The notes below the pieces were generated by a model. The model searched no databases, was not told the origin of the DNA, and was given only the letters and a program-made list of their open reading frames with translations. The position numbers and the translations under genes were made by a program. From contig NZ_ADFR01000002.1 of assembly GCF_000177375.1 (NCBI RefSeq), positions 62,001 through 126,000 on the forward strand: a DNA stretch of 64,000 nucleotides. Reading direction: 5' to 3'. How positions within the stretch are numbered: position 1 is the stretch's first letter; each line of letters begins with the position of its first letter. This stretch comes from Bulleidia extructa W1219 (GTDB taxonomy: Bacteria; Bacillota_I; Bacilli_A; Erysipelotrichales; Erysipelotrichaceae). Positions 45,880 to 54,778 of the stretch are shown here, one piece after another.

Positions 45880-46635
45880 CTAACAACTACCTCTTTGTCC
45901 ACCATCAATACGGATGATGGAATTATTGATATAACTAGCTTCATCACTAATTAAGAAACGGACCAAAGCTGCCACTTCTTTCGGTTCACCATAGCGTTGA
46001 ACTAGAATTTTTTCACATTCCTCTTTCAAGAAATCCGCATCGTAACCATCTAGTTCACTTTCTGTTCCAATAAACCCCGGTGCTATCGCATTCACATTCA
46101 CGTAAGGAGAACATTGCCAAGCTAAGTTATGAGTCAATGAAATTAAAGCTGCTTTAGAGGCATCATAATCAAAACTCATTGGATAATAACTATTGATTCC
46201 ATTCGTAGAGACAATATTCACAATCTTACCAAACTCTTTTTCAATCATGTGCGGATATACCCGATTGGCACAATTATAAGCACCAACTACATTGACATCT
46301 AAAGTTCTTCGGAATTCCTTTGCTGTTTTTAAATGAAATAAGTTTGATAAATCAATCGCCGCATTATTAATCAAAATATCAACATAACCCAACTCTTTTT
46401 CAACTTGTTTGACCATCCTATCCACTTCTTGTTCTTTGGAAACATCAGCTTGAATCGCCATGCAAGGAACTGAATACTCCCGTTGAATCTCTTCTTTCAA
46501 AGAGAATGCTTCTTTTTTAGAATGATGATAATTGAGGACGATCGCATATTGATTTTTAGCCAATTCTATGGCAATGGCTTTACCAATCCCTTTAGCGGCT
46601 CCTGTAATTAAGACAATTCTAGGCGCGACTGGCAT
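45880..46635 (-). CDS. short-chain dehydrogenase/reductase (FabG-like)
   Basis: A 251-residue NAD(P)-dependent SDR. Cofactor motif TGAAKGIGKA, NNAAI, and catalytic Ser/Tyr/Lys in VSTNGINSYYPMSFDYDASKAAL (YxxxK as YDASK). A FabG-like 3-oxoacyl reductase or related sugar/alcohol dehydrogenase. The frame opens far inside efp; I chose ATG 46635 because the protein then begins just before the first strand. It still overlaps the efp stop by 17 bases, so expression is probably coupled to EF-P. Confidence 0.82.
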   Translation of the reverse strand: MPVAPRIVLITGAAKGIGKAIAIELAKNQYAIVLNYHHSKKEAFSLKEEIQREYSVPCMAIQADVSKEQEVDRMVKQVEKELGYVDILINNAAIDLSNLFHLKTAKEFRRTLDVNVVGAYNCANRVYPHMIEKEFGKIVNIVSTNGINSYYPMSFDYDASKAALISLTHNLAWQCSPYVNVNAIAPGFIGTESELDGYDADFLKEECEKILVQRYGEPKEVAALVRFLISDEASYINNSIIRIDGGQRGSC

Positions 46636-47176
46636 ATTTACCATCAGACGTTGACACAAGAATCTTTTCACCTTGCTCAATGAATTGCGGAACACGAATG
46701 GTAATACCTGTATCCAAAGTGGCATCCTTTGATTGGGTTGAAGGAGCCCCCTTGATGGCTGGAGTTGTTTCTACAACCGTTAACGTTACCTTATCTGGTA
46801 AATCAATGGATAATACGTTACCATCAAAAAACATCAAGGTGACTTCCATACCCTCCACTAAGAAGTTCTTACTATCTCCAACATGATTTCCATCTAATTC
46901 ATACATTTCATAACTCTCTTGATCCATGAAATAATAAATAGAACCATCATTATATGAATATTGAACATCCTTCTTTTCAATCATCGCCGCTTCAAACTTG
47001 GTGGAAGCGTTAAAGTTTCTTTCTTGTGTCGAGCCCGTCTTAAGATTCTTCATCTTAGTTTTTAAAATAGCGGCTCCTTTACCCGGTTTCACGTGTTGGA
47101 AATCTAAAACCACCCATGGATCATTATCTACTAATACGGTTAATCCCGTTTTAAAATCACCTGCTAAAATCGCCAT
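46619..47176 (-). CDS. efp: elongation factor P
   Basis: A 185-residue EF-P that rescues ribosomes stalled at polyproline. Three beta-barrel domains; the modified-lysine loop is HVKPGKGAAI with Lys33 at the tip. No YjeA/EpmA-type modification gene is seen in the window. AGGAGG precedes the ATG. It overlaps the following SDR gene. Confidence 0.95.
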   Translation of the reverse strand: MAILAGDFKTGLTVLVDNDPWVVLDFQHVKPGKGAAILKTKMKNLKTGSTQERNFNASTKFEAAMIEKKDVQYSYNDGSIYYFMDQESYEMYELDGNHVGDSKNFLVEGMEVTLMFFDGNVLSIDLPDKVTLTVVETTPAIKGAPSTQSKDATLDTGITIRVPQFIEQGEKILVSTSDGKYASRA

Positions 47177-47250
47177 AAAATCCTCCTATACTGATTTTGT
47201 TCATCCTAATTTTAATCTTTTCGCCTCATTCACGCAATGACAAGTCTTGG

Positions 47251-48462
47251 TTAGAAAATGGTGAGCTTTTCCTCTTTATGCGACTTAATGTACTTTGTCC
47301 ATTTGATATAACCATACGTTGTATTGGTTAAATATCCTAATTTTAAAACCAATAACACATACTGTCCCAACATGATATTCATCGAGGCTTCTAAAATAGC
47401 ACTAATATACCAAGCCACCCATTGTTCACGAAAACGGAATAAAATAAACAAACCATTCGCTATCCCAACCGCCGTTGCACAAGCGTCTAGGTATGCAATC
47501 CATGTCGCCATAGAACGATTCACAAAATCTGTTCGAATATCCAATCCACTGATAAAGTATCCTACCACTACAGTAAACACAACAATTCCGGTTAACACAA
47601 GCACCTCTTGCCAGCCCGTTAAACGACGAACAATGGTTAAATCTTTCTCTTCTGAATCCTCATGTTTTGACCAGTTGATAAAGCTGATGATATCAATCGG
47701 TATCCAGAACAATAAAGTCACCACCATCGACGCAAAACGATACATTAAAACCAAATTAATGGCAATTTCTACCAACTCAACCGCAACTGAAATCATGAAA
47801 TTATATTTATTTTGCTTAGAAATCAATAATTCACACAAAATATTGAGAAAGGTATCCATGAGATATAGCCACATGATGATAATTCCATTGACTCCATTCG
47901 CACTTTTTTCCGGAAAAGCAACCGCAAAAATAGTCGCCAATACCATGATAGATAAAAACCACGACTTCTCATAAGTACTAAACATGTGCCCAAAGACAAT
48001 CATAATCAACACCGAAACAGCCAAAATAGTCAAAGAAGAACACAGGTTAAAAATAGCCATCGTTTTTTCAGCCATTTTTTCTCTATAAGTTGCTTGTACC
48101 TTCTCTAAACTAGGATTCTTTTCTGCAAAGAATAAATTCGTCCCATCTTTACTTTGATATTGATAAGCTTGAATCGTATCTTTCGCTAAATTTTCATACT
48201 CCTCCTTGGAATAATTCACAATCATTTTAGAATCTTTACGTCGATAAACCACCTCAAATACTGTTGCATTATCATCAAAATCCTCAGCCTCTTTATCACG
48301 TGTCATTTCCAGTTGGCCAACGTATTTTATCGTTCCAACAGCAGCGTGTAATTTGACATATCCTAACCATCCGGACACAACAGATCCAAGCATTAGTAAC
48401 ACAAATACAATTGTGCCCAGTTTCACCATTTTTTTAGAAAAATCTACTCTGATTTTCTTCAT
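47251..48462 (-). CDS. PnuC-like transporter with long N-terminal extension
   Basis: A 403-residue membrane protein. Residues 170-400 look like PnuC vitamin-precursor channels (nicotinamide riboside/NMN type): WFLSIMVLATIFAVAFPE, LLFWIPIDIISFINWSKHED, VRRLTGWQEVLVL and the C-terminal GYLTNTTYGYIKWTKY. The first 170 residues are unusual: one membrane helix, an extracytoplasmic acidic domain of about 100 residues (YVGQLEMTRDKEAEDFDDNATVF) and a second helix. Typical PnuC proteins are 200-260 residues. The extension might bind the ligand or process a nucleotide outside the cell. Substrate not assignable. Confidence 0.7.
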   Translation of the reverse strand: MKKIRVDFSKKMVKLGTIVFVLLMLGSVVSGWLGYVKLHAAVGTIKYVGQLEMTRDKEAEDFDDNATVFEVVYRRKDSKMIVNYSKEEYENLAKDTIQAYQYQSKDGTNLFFAEKNPSLEKVQATYREKMAEKTMAIFNLCSSLTILAVSVLIMIVFGHMFSTYEKSWFLSIMVLATIFAVAFPEKSANGVNGIIIMWLYLMDTFLNILCELLISKQNKYNFMISVAVELVEIAINLVLMYRFASMVVTLLFWIPIDIISFINWSKHEDSEEKDLTIVRRLTGWQEVLVLTGIVVFTVVVGYFISGLDIRTDFVNRSMATWIAYLDACATAVGIANGLFILFRFREQWVAWYISAILEASMNIMLGQYVLLVLKLGYLTNTTYGYIKWTKYIKSHKEEKLTIF

Positions 48463-48649
48463 GTATAAACCCCATTTCTTCCTATTTTTTCAATCCGAAT
48501 CTCAGCTATTATACTATAAAATTGCATCTTTTAATGCGACACTTTTTTACTATCTAACCTCTATTCGTCCCAACTAACTACAAACACCAAATCTCCTTTT
48601 GAGAAAACACTTCCCATAATCAGCACACGACTTCACATAATTAATCTCC

Positions 48650-48677
48650 TTTACAATTCAAAAGGGGATGATAAAAT
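48650..48677 (+). promoter_or_regulatory. ftsH promoter
   Basis: TTTACA (48650-48655), 16-base spacer, TAAAAT (48672-48677). Transcription would begin inside or next to the CIRCE element. Confidence 0.7.
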
Positions 48678-48681
48678 AGTT

Positions 48682-48708
48682 TTAGCACTCTATAAGAAAT
48701 AGTGCTAA
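48682..48708. promoter_or_regulatory. CIRCE element (HrcA operator) upstream of ftsH
   Basis: TTAGCACTC-N9-TAGTGCTAA differs from the consensus TTAGCACTC-N9-GAGTGCTAA at one position. It lies directly after the -10 box and before the ftsH ribosome binding site, so HrcA binding would block transcription. Confidence 0.85.
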
Positions 48709-48720
48709 AGAGGTGACAAT

Positions 48721-50598
48721 ATGAATATGAATTCTAACAATCATAAACAACGAAAACCGTTGCTGTATTACTATTCATTGGTCATGCTCGTATTAATTTC
48801 TTTGAATTTAATCTTGCGGCCACTTGTTCAGCAACAAAACATTAAAGAAACATCTTACACAACTTTCATTGAAAAAACCAATAACAATCAAGTCAAAAAA
48901 GTTCGTGTTGAACAAAACCAAATCTACTACGAAGTACATAACGATAAAACCATTTATAAGACAGGTATCGTCAATGACCCTCAATTGACCAAGCGTCTTT
49001 ATGACCATAAAGTCGATTTTTCTTCCACCATTAAAGAACCAAGTAATACTTGGTTAGATATTTTGATTGCTTGGATTTTCCCAATTCTAGGGGCGACTTT
49101 CTTAATTCGTATGTTAATGAGGAATGCTGCAAGAAACGGTTCCGACTCCTCCTTTGGAGGTATGGGTGGTATGTTTAATTTTGGCAAATCAAATGCTCGT
49201 GTGCATGAAAAATCTAAAGAAGATATTCGGTTTAAAGACGTAGCGGGTGAAGATGAAGCAAAAGAAAATCTACAAGAAATTGTTAATTATTTACATGATC
49301 CAAACCAATATAAATCCATTGGGGCAACCATGCCGAAAGGAATTCTTTTAGTCGGTCCTCCCGGAACTGGTAAAACGATGCTAGCCAAAGCAGTAGCTGG
49401 TGAATCCAATGTGCCATTTATTTCTATTTCCGGTTCCGAATTCATCGAAATGTTTGTTGGTATGGGAGCTTCCAAAGTTCGTGACTTATTTAAAAAAGCA
49501 AAAGAAAAAGCACCTTGTATTGTCTTCATTGATGAAATTGATGCAGTTGGTGGAAAACGTACTGCCGGTCATATGGGTGGCAATGATGAACGAGAACAAA
49601 CTCTAAACCAGTTACTGACGGAAATGGATGGCTTTGAAGAAAACAATGGTATTGTAATCTTAGCAGCAACCAACCGTCCTGAAAACTTAGATCCGGCTCT
49701 TCTTCGCCCAGGTCGTTTTGACCGCCGAGTGCCGGTTGAACTACCTGATTTACAAGGTCGTGAAGAAATCTTGAAAGTTCACGCTAAGAAAGTAAAAACC
49801 GAACCAGATATTGACTATAACATGATTGCTCGTATTGCCTCTGGTGCATCAGGTGCTGAATTGGCAAATATCATCAATGAAGCTGCTTTACGGGCAGTTC
49901 GAGAACACCGTCAAGCTGTTAGTCAAAGGGACTTAGAGGAAAGCATTGAGGTCGTCTTTGCAGGCTATCAAAAGAAAAATTCGATTTTGACCGATAAAGA
50001 AAAAATGGTCGTCTCTTACCACGAAATAGGACATGCCCTTGTAGCTGCCTTGCAAACTCACAGCGCACCTGTTCAAAAGATTACTATTATTCCTCGTACT
50101 TCTGGAGCACTTGGTTATACTATGCAAGTCGAAGAAGGAAATCATCCTTTATATACCAAAGAAGAGCTGGAAGCAAAAATTGCGATCCTAACTGGCGGTC
50201 GTGCTGCTGAAGAAGTGACTTTTGGTTCTATTACAACCGGAGCTTCTAATGATATCGAGCGAGCTACTCAATTGGCTAGGGCAATGATTACTCGTTATGG
50301 TATGTCCGATTTCGATATGGTTGCTATGGAATCGGTTCAAAACAAGTATTTAGGTGGTGACACATCCATGGCTTGTTCCGATGCAACAGCCGCTGAAATT
50401 GATAAAAAAGTGGTAGCCCTTGTTAAAAAACAACATGAATTAGCGAAATCTCTATTAACTGAACATAAGCAAGATCTCGATAAACTAGCTCAATTCCTCT
50501 ATGAAAAAGAAACCATCACAGGAGATGAATTCATGAATATCCTAAATGGTGAATCCGAGCAAGAACAGCCTCAAACAGATGAAAGCCAAGATCAATGA
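48721..50598 (+). CDS. ftsH: ATP-dependent zinc metalloprotease FtsH
   Basis: A 625-residue membrane protease that degrades misfolded and short-lived membrane proteins. Two N-terminal membrane helices (about 17-33 and 111-131), AAA domain with Walker A GPPGTGKT (212-219), Walker [14 protein letters not shown] region ([21 protein letters not shown]) and the zinc motif HEIGH (434-438). Its promoter carries a CIRCE element, which places it in the HrcA heat-shock regulon. A strong terminator overlaps the stop. Confidence 0.96.
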   Translation: MNMNSNNHKQRKPLLYYYSLVMLVLISLNLILRPLVQQQNIKETSYTTFIEKTNNNQVKKVRVEQNQIYYEVHNDKTIYKTGIVNDPQLTKRLYDHKVDFSSTIKEPSNTWLDILIAWIFPILGATFLIRMLMRNAARNGSDSSFGGMGGMFNFGKSNARVHEKSKEDIRFKDVAGEDEAKENLQEIVNYLHDPNQYKSIGATMPKGILLVGPPGTGKTMLAKAVAGESNVPFISISGSEFIEMFVGMGASKVRDLFKKAKEKAPCIVFIDEIDAVGGKRTAGHMGGNDEREQTLNQLLTEMDGFEENNGIVILAATNRPENLDPALLRPGRFDRRVPVELPDLQGREEILKVHAKKVKTEPDIDYNMIARIASGASGAELANIINEAALRAVREHRQAVSQRDLEESIEVVFAGYQKKNSILTDKEKMVVSYHEIGHALVAALQTHSAPVQKITIIPRTSGALGYTMQVEEGNHPLYTKEELEAKIAILTGGRAAEEVTFGSITTGASNDIERATQLARAMITRYGMSDFDMVAMESVQNKYLGGDTSMACSDATAAEIDKKVVALVKKQHELAKSLLTEHKQDLDKLAQFLYEKETITGDEFMNILNGESEQEQPQTDESQDQ

Positions 50599-50610
50599 TC
50601 TTGGCTTTTC
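50582..50610 (+). terminator. terminator of ftsH
   Basis: AAAGCCAAGATCA and TGATCTTGGCTTTT form a 12-bp stem overlapping the stop codon. Confidence 0.85.
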
Positions 50611-50635
50611 TATTCTCAAAAATAACACCTATTTT

Positions 50636-51070
50636 CTAACCAATATGATTTAATAAATTCACTCTTCTTTGGTGACGACCACCTTCAAACTCCGTTTCTA
50701 AGAAAATGTCTACGATCATCTTTGCTAATTCAGAACCAACAACCCTAGCACCAATTGAAATAACTTGGGCATCATTATGTTTCCGAGCCAACATAGCTGA
50801 ATAAGGTTCACTACAGGTACAACAACGAATACCAGGCACTTTATTACAAGCAATCCCGATCCCAATACCGGTTCCACAAATAGCAATACCTCTTTCCACT
50901 TTACCGCTCATAATCTCTCTGCTTAAAGTTTCTCCATAGGCCGGATAATCCACTGATTCTGTTGAATCGGTTCCATAATTTATCACCTCATACCCTTTTT
51001 GAATCAAATGATTCATCAATTCTTGTTTCAATTCTACAGCGCTATGATCTCCTGCAATCCCAACTTTCAT
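50636..51070 (-). CDS. rpiB: ribose-5-phosphate isomerase B
   Basis: A 144-residue RpiB/LacAB-fold isomerase converting ribose 5-phosphate and ribulose 5-phosphate. GIAGDHSAVELK at the N-terminus (phosphate binding), the GTGIGIGIACNKVPGIRCC catalytic loop with Cys, and HNDAQVISIGARVVG are family hallmarks. It overlaps lgt by four bases. LacA/LacB are alternatives, but they occur as adjacent pairs, which is not the case here. Confidence 0.9.
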   Translation of the reverse strand: MKVGIAGDHSAVELKQELMNHLIQKGYEVINYGTDSTESVDYPAYGETLSREIMSGKVERGIAICGTGIGIGIACNKVPGIRCCTCSEPYSAMLARKHNDAQVISIGARVVGSELAKMIVDIFLETEFEGGRHQRRVNLLNHIG

Positions 51071-51828
51071 CCAATCACCACCTTTCGTTTATTTTCAAGC
51101 ATTAGTAAACCAACTCCACCTGCCACAACAAATAAACTAATAAATTGAGAAGTGGATAAGAAACCAACCATACCGCGAATCAAGTCACCTCGAATAAATT
51201 CAACCAAGAAACGACCAAAACCATATAAAATCAAATACCAAGCACCTGTCTTATTTGATTCTTTTGACTTAGTTAATACATAGTATAAAACGCCAAAAAT
51301 AATGAAATTTCCTAAGGAAGAAATCAATTCCGTCGGAATGACTTTAATTCCAGCACCAGGTCCTAAAGAACCTGCCGGAAACGTTACCCCATACCAAGCA
51401 TCTGTCGGTATTCCATAACAACATCCTGCCAAAAAGCAGCCAATTCGACCAAATCCTTGAGCTAAGGCAATACAGGGAGCTAATACATGAAAATAAGTTA
51501 AAAAATCTAAATGATAATGACGACAATATAAATAACCCGCCAACGCACCGGAAAGAATTCCTCCATACACCACAAATCCTTGTGAACCCAAAGTCGCAAT
51601 TGGATTTGCCATAAATCCTTTTAAATCCGTTAAAATAAACAAACCCTTTGCTCCAACAAATCCAACAATCACACATAAGAAAATTAGATTATCTATTTTA
51701 TTCGTTTCTAAATGAAATCGCTTCGCTAATCTTTCCGCCATCCAAAAGGCCGCTAAAATTCCCACGGCAATCATAACACCATAGCCATGAACCGTCACTG
51801 ATCCGATTTTAAACCAATCATTATACAT
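51067..51828 (-). CDS. lgt: prolipoprotein diacylglyceryl transferase
   Basis: A 253-residue integral membrane enzyme that transfers diacylglycerol to the lipobox cysteine of lipoproteins, including the several encoded in this window. The Lgt signature appears as GFGRIGCFLAGCCYGIPTD, with VKYGGILSGALAG-like and the C-terminal FGRFLVEFIRGD arginines. I chose ATG 51828 (GAGGA six bases upstream) over a GTG at 51840. It overlaps the DUF308 gene by eight bases. Confidence 0.94.
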   Translation of the reverse strand: MYNDWFKIGSVTVHGYGVMIAVGILAAFWMAERLAKRFHLETNKIDNLIFLCVIVGFVGAKGLFILTDLKGFMANPIATLGSQGFVVYGGILSGALAGYLYCRHYHLDFLTYFHVLAPCIALAQGFGRIGCFLAGCCYGIPTDAWYGVTFPAGSLGPGAGIKVIPTELISSLGNFIIFGVLYYVLTKSKESNKTGAWYLILYGFGRFLVEFIRGDLIRGMVGFLSTSQFISLFVVAGGVGLLMLENKRKVVIG

Positions 51829-52426
51829 TTTTTTCCTCACTTTCTTTTATTTTTTCAACAGGAGTTGAATGATCTATCCTCTCAATCGCTTTTTTATAAG
51901 AACTTTCCAAAAAGAAAATCGCAAACAAGTCTGATATACCCGCATAAATCAACCCAATACCGATAACTATAAATAACACCTGCCGAGATTGGTGCCCAGC
52001 TAATAGAAAAATAATCACTAACCCAAGGATCAAAGCCACTACTGACAAAACCAAATAAGTCATCGCTTGATTGGATTGGATCCTTTGTGCAACAACAGCT
52101 CTTTGAAGTTTCATTAGCCCGCTTGCCATAATGACTAAGCCCAGTAAAATAGGGATTAAACTCAAAATCAAGTCTTTTTGAATAATGATAACTAAACCAG
52201 CCAAGATGGATAAAATACCAAACGCAAAATCATTTCGATATAAAATTTTATGAACATCTAATACAAAGTAAGTTGTTAACAAAATAATACCAATAACCGT
52301 AAATATAGCCCCCACACTAATAGATAACAACTGTGCACTCATACCCGGAAAGAAAGTCATCAAAGTACCAATTAAGATATATAGGGCAGCCGAAAGTATC
52401 GACATGTTTTTTGATTCTGGAAACAT
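51821..52426 (-). CDS. DUF308/HdeD-like membrane protein
   Basis: A 201-residue membrane protein with six hydrophobic segments arranged as repeated helix pairs (LLSISVGAIFTVIGIILL; FGILSILAGLVIIIQ; SLIPILLGLVIMASGLMKLQRA), the usual DUF308/HdeD pattern. Function is unknown; E. coli HdeD relates to acid resistance. The tail is charged (KIKESEEKNV). It heads the operon DUF308-lgt-rpiB, with AGAGGTG before the ATG. Confidence 0.78.
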   Translation of the reverse strand: MFPESKNMSILSAALYILIGTLMTFFPGMSAQLLSISVGAIFTVIGIILLTTYFVLDVHKILYRNDFAFGILSILAGLVIIIQKDLILSLIPILLGLVIMASGLMKLQRAVVAQRIQSNQAMTYLVLSVVALILGLVIIFLLAGHQSRQVLFIVIGIGLIYAGISDLFAIFFLESSYKKAIERIDHSTPVEKIKESEEKNV

Positions 52427-52522
52427 AAATTCACCTCTTTATTACCTATTGTATAATAAGATACTTCAAAATATCTATCTTTGTTCTCTATCGTTTAAAT
52501 TTTCTGCTAAACTTCAAAGAGA

Positions 52523-52572
52523 TTAACTCATCCGTAGGATTTCCTTGATGACTAATCCTACCAAGGAGTTAA
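52523..52572. repeat. nested inverted repeat with pseudoknot potential
   Basis: Outer arms TTAACTC (52523-52529) and GAGTTAA (52566-52572); inner arms GTAGGATT (52534-52541) and AATCCTAC (52554-52561). In addition TCCTTG in the inner loop (52542-52547) can pair with CAAGGA (52562-52567), an H-type pseudoknot geometry that competes with the outer stem. It lies about 100 bases upstream of the DUF308 start on the minus strand. Function unknown. Confidence 0.55.
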
Positions 52573-52920
52573 AGCATATAGAATCCACAAGGTGAATTGA
52601 ATTGTATAGCTTGACCAATGCTTGTAAAGAATAAATATTTAAAAACCACTCCCGATCTAATCATGAACAATATAAGGTGATGTCAATCTTAATTCAGCCA
52701 TTTAAAAGCTTCATAAATTAGTGCAAATAATATCCCAAAAGTATGGAAATAGCCACTTTTTTAGTTTTAAGTGAAACGAGAGCATTTTAAGCAAAAAATA
52801 TATTGATATACTTTTTATATCGTAAAAATAATCCGTTCCTCTATGAGTCTATACCTTCGCTTTCCCCACCCTTTTCAATTCTATATTCTCTGCAAATTTT
52901 ATTTTTTGACATTTTCATAT

Positions 52921-52955
52921 CAAAAAAGCAACCAAAAACAAACTTTTAGTTGCTC
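52921..52955 (-). terminator. terminator of the ABC exporter operon
   Basis: On the minus strand AGCAAC and GGTTGCT arms are followed by TTTTTT, about 85 bases after the stop of the exporter gene. Confidence 0.65.
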
Positions 52956-53038
52956 TAAACATCATCTGAATATTTTTGAAAAGCTCTTAAAAACTAAAGT
53001 TAAGAAAGCCACCTTTTTTTCAGAAAGCATTCGTTACT

Positions 53039-54775
53039 CTATAATTTCCAATTAGCCGCTCGTTCACGTGCGTTGATGAAAGATGAATAAATACCTTCTT
53101 CCTTTATCAAATCACTATGCTTCCCCTCTTGTACCAATTTACCACCATCAATCACTAAGATTTGGTCTGCTTTTCTTACAGTAGAAAGCCTATGAGCAAT
53201 AGAAATCACGGTATGTCCTTTAGACAGCTCTTCAATAGCCGCCAAAATTTCATATTCATTTTCAGGATCAACTGAACTGGTTGCTTCATCTAAAAGAATA
53301 ATTGGTGCATTTTTAAGCAAGGCTCTAGCAATAGAAACCCGTTGCTTTTCACCGCCAGAAAGTGAACTTCCACCCTCACCAACCATGGTATTATAGCCAT
53401 CCGGAAGCGCCATAATGAAATTATGACAATGTGCCTTTTTAGCAGCTGCCACCACTTCTTCATGACTTGCCTGTGGATTAGCAAAGCGAATATTATTCTC
53501 TATCGTATCTTGGAAAAGATACACATCTTGAAAAACAAGAGAAAGATTTTTAAGCAATTTTTCAACCTTGTATTCTCGTATATCCTTACCTCCTAATCGA
53601 ATAGCACCACTATCAATATCATAAAAACGGGATAATAAATTGATAATCGTTGTTTTTCCGGATCCTGAAGGCCCTACTATAGCCGTTCTTGAGCCTTGAG
53701 GAATAGTAAACGATATATCTTTTAAAACCGGATTACTTTTATCATAACTAAAATTTACCTGATCAAAAACAATATTTTGATTTGCTATGACTTCTAAAGT
53801 ACCATCATTTATTTCAGGAATATCCAAAACCTCATCTAAATACTGCATATTAGCAGGATTTTTCACCATCAAGATAGCCGCATTTTCAAGCTGCTTCAAA
53901 CCACCGAAAATCATAAAACCAGCTGCCGAAACCGTCAGTGCTTGTGGTAATAAAACCTCTCCTTTGGTATAAAGATAACAAGAAAGTAATGTAACAAGTA
54001 AGCTGGAAAGGTTGATAACAGTTATAAAAATTCTTGAATAAGCGACAAAGACCACCTCAAAATGAATTTGCGCACGCCGAAGTTCCTCAGAAGAATTTTT
54101 CAATTTAGAATGAACTTCTTCCACCACTCCTGCATCAGCCAATGGAAAGCTACGCAACACAGGAATACCACAAATACTATCAATAAGAGCATCACTCACC
54201 TTGGTAATTGCGGCATGTTCTCGAGTAACCTCTTTCTTAGACTGATTGACCATAAGAAATACACAAAACCAAATCAGAGCTAAGCAAATCAGCGTCAAAA
54301 AGCCAATTTTAATATTGACACCAAACATCCCAACTAAGAGGAAAAAAGATATTGAAGCACCAGAAATCGCAAAATCAATACTCATCGAAGAGTAGTTTTC
54401 AAGACTTTTCATAACATTAGTAAATGCTGCCATGATTCTTGAAAGACTCTGCTCAGCAAAATAACCCATAGGGGCTTTTTTTAATTTTTCACCAACTATC
54501 AGTCGGTAATCCTTAAAAATGCCAAAAAAGACTCCATCACTAAGACTACTTTTTGCCCAACCTGTTAGAAAATTAAACAAGAAAGACGCAAACAACACTC
54601 CAAAAATCATCCAAATATGAGCTTTGGTCGTTTCTTTCATCCAGCTAAATGAAAGAAAGAGGGCAAAAAAACCAAATAAGACAGAAGCGTTCTGTAGAAA
54701 AATAAAGAATATTCCAGCTTTAAGACGATTTTTATACTGGCCAGCTAATTTAAACGATAATTTAATAAACTTCAT
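53039..54775 (-). CDS. ABC exporter half-transporter (heterodimer subunit 2)
   Basis: A 578-residue fused membrane-ATPase exporter. Six membrane helices (residues 15-310), then Walker A GPSGSGKTT near 367, Q-loop, signature LSGGEKQRVSIARAL near 474, Walker B IILLDEATSSVDPENE and H-loop SIAHRLSTV. It begins three bases after its partner gene, so the two form a heterodimer. This type of paired exporter next to TetR is associated with drug, peptide or metallophore traffic; substrate unknown. Confidence 0.88.
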   Translation of the reverse strand: MKFIKLSFKLAGQYKNRLKAGIFFIFLQNASVLFGFFALFLSFSWMKETTKAHIWMIFGVLFASFLFNFLTGWAKSSLSDGVFFGIFKDYRLIVGEKLKKAPMGYFAEQSLSRIMAAFTNVMKSLENYSSMSIDFAISGASISFFLLVGMFGVNIKIGFLTLICLALIWFCVFLMVNQSKKEVTREHAAITKVSDALIDSICGIPVLRSFPLADAGVVEEVHSKLKNSSEELRRAQIHFEVVFVAYSRIFITVINLSSLLVTLLSCYLYTKGEVLLPQALTVSAAGFMIFGGLKQLENAAILMVKNPANMQYLDEVLDIPEINDGTLEVIANQNIVFDQVNFSYDKSNPVLKDISFTIPQGSRTAIVGPSGSGKTTIINLLSRFYDIDSGAIRLGGKDIREYKVEKLLKNLSLVFQDVYLFQDTIENNIRFANPQASHEEVVAAAKKAHCHNFIMALPDGYNTMVGEGGSSLSGGEKQRVSIARALLKNAPIILLDEATSSVDPENEYEILAAIEELSKGHTVISIAHRLSTVRKADQILVIDGGKLVQEGKHSDLIKEEGIYSSFINARERAANWKL

Positions 54776-54778
54776 ACC

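Larger units (their letters stand above)
52427..53038. other. 612-bp gene-poor intergenic region
   Basis: No convincing gene. It holds the pseudoknot-capable repeat at 52523-52572, the terminator of the ABC exporter operon near 52921-52955 and, near 52450, minus-strand promoter-like TATTAT/TATACA sequences for the DUF308-lgt-rpiB operon. A plus-strand frame at 52843 lacks a ribosome site and overlaps the terminator. Confidence 0.5.

Noticed and set aside
52843-53055. 70-codon plus-strand ORF
   Set aside because: Overlaps the minus-strand terminator and the end of the exporter gene; no ribosome site.
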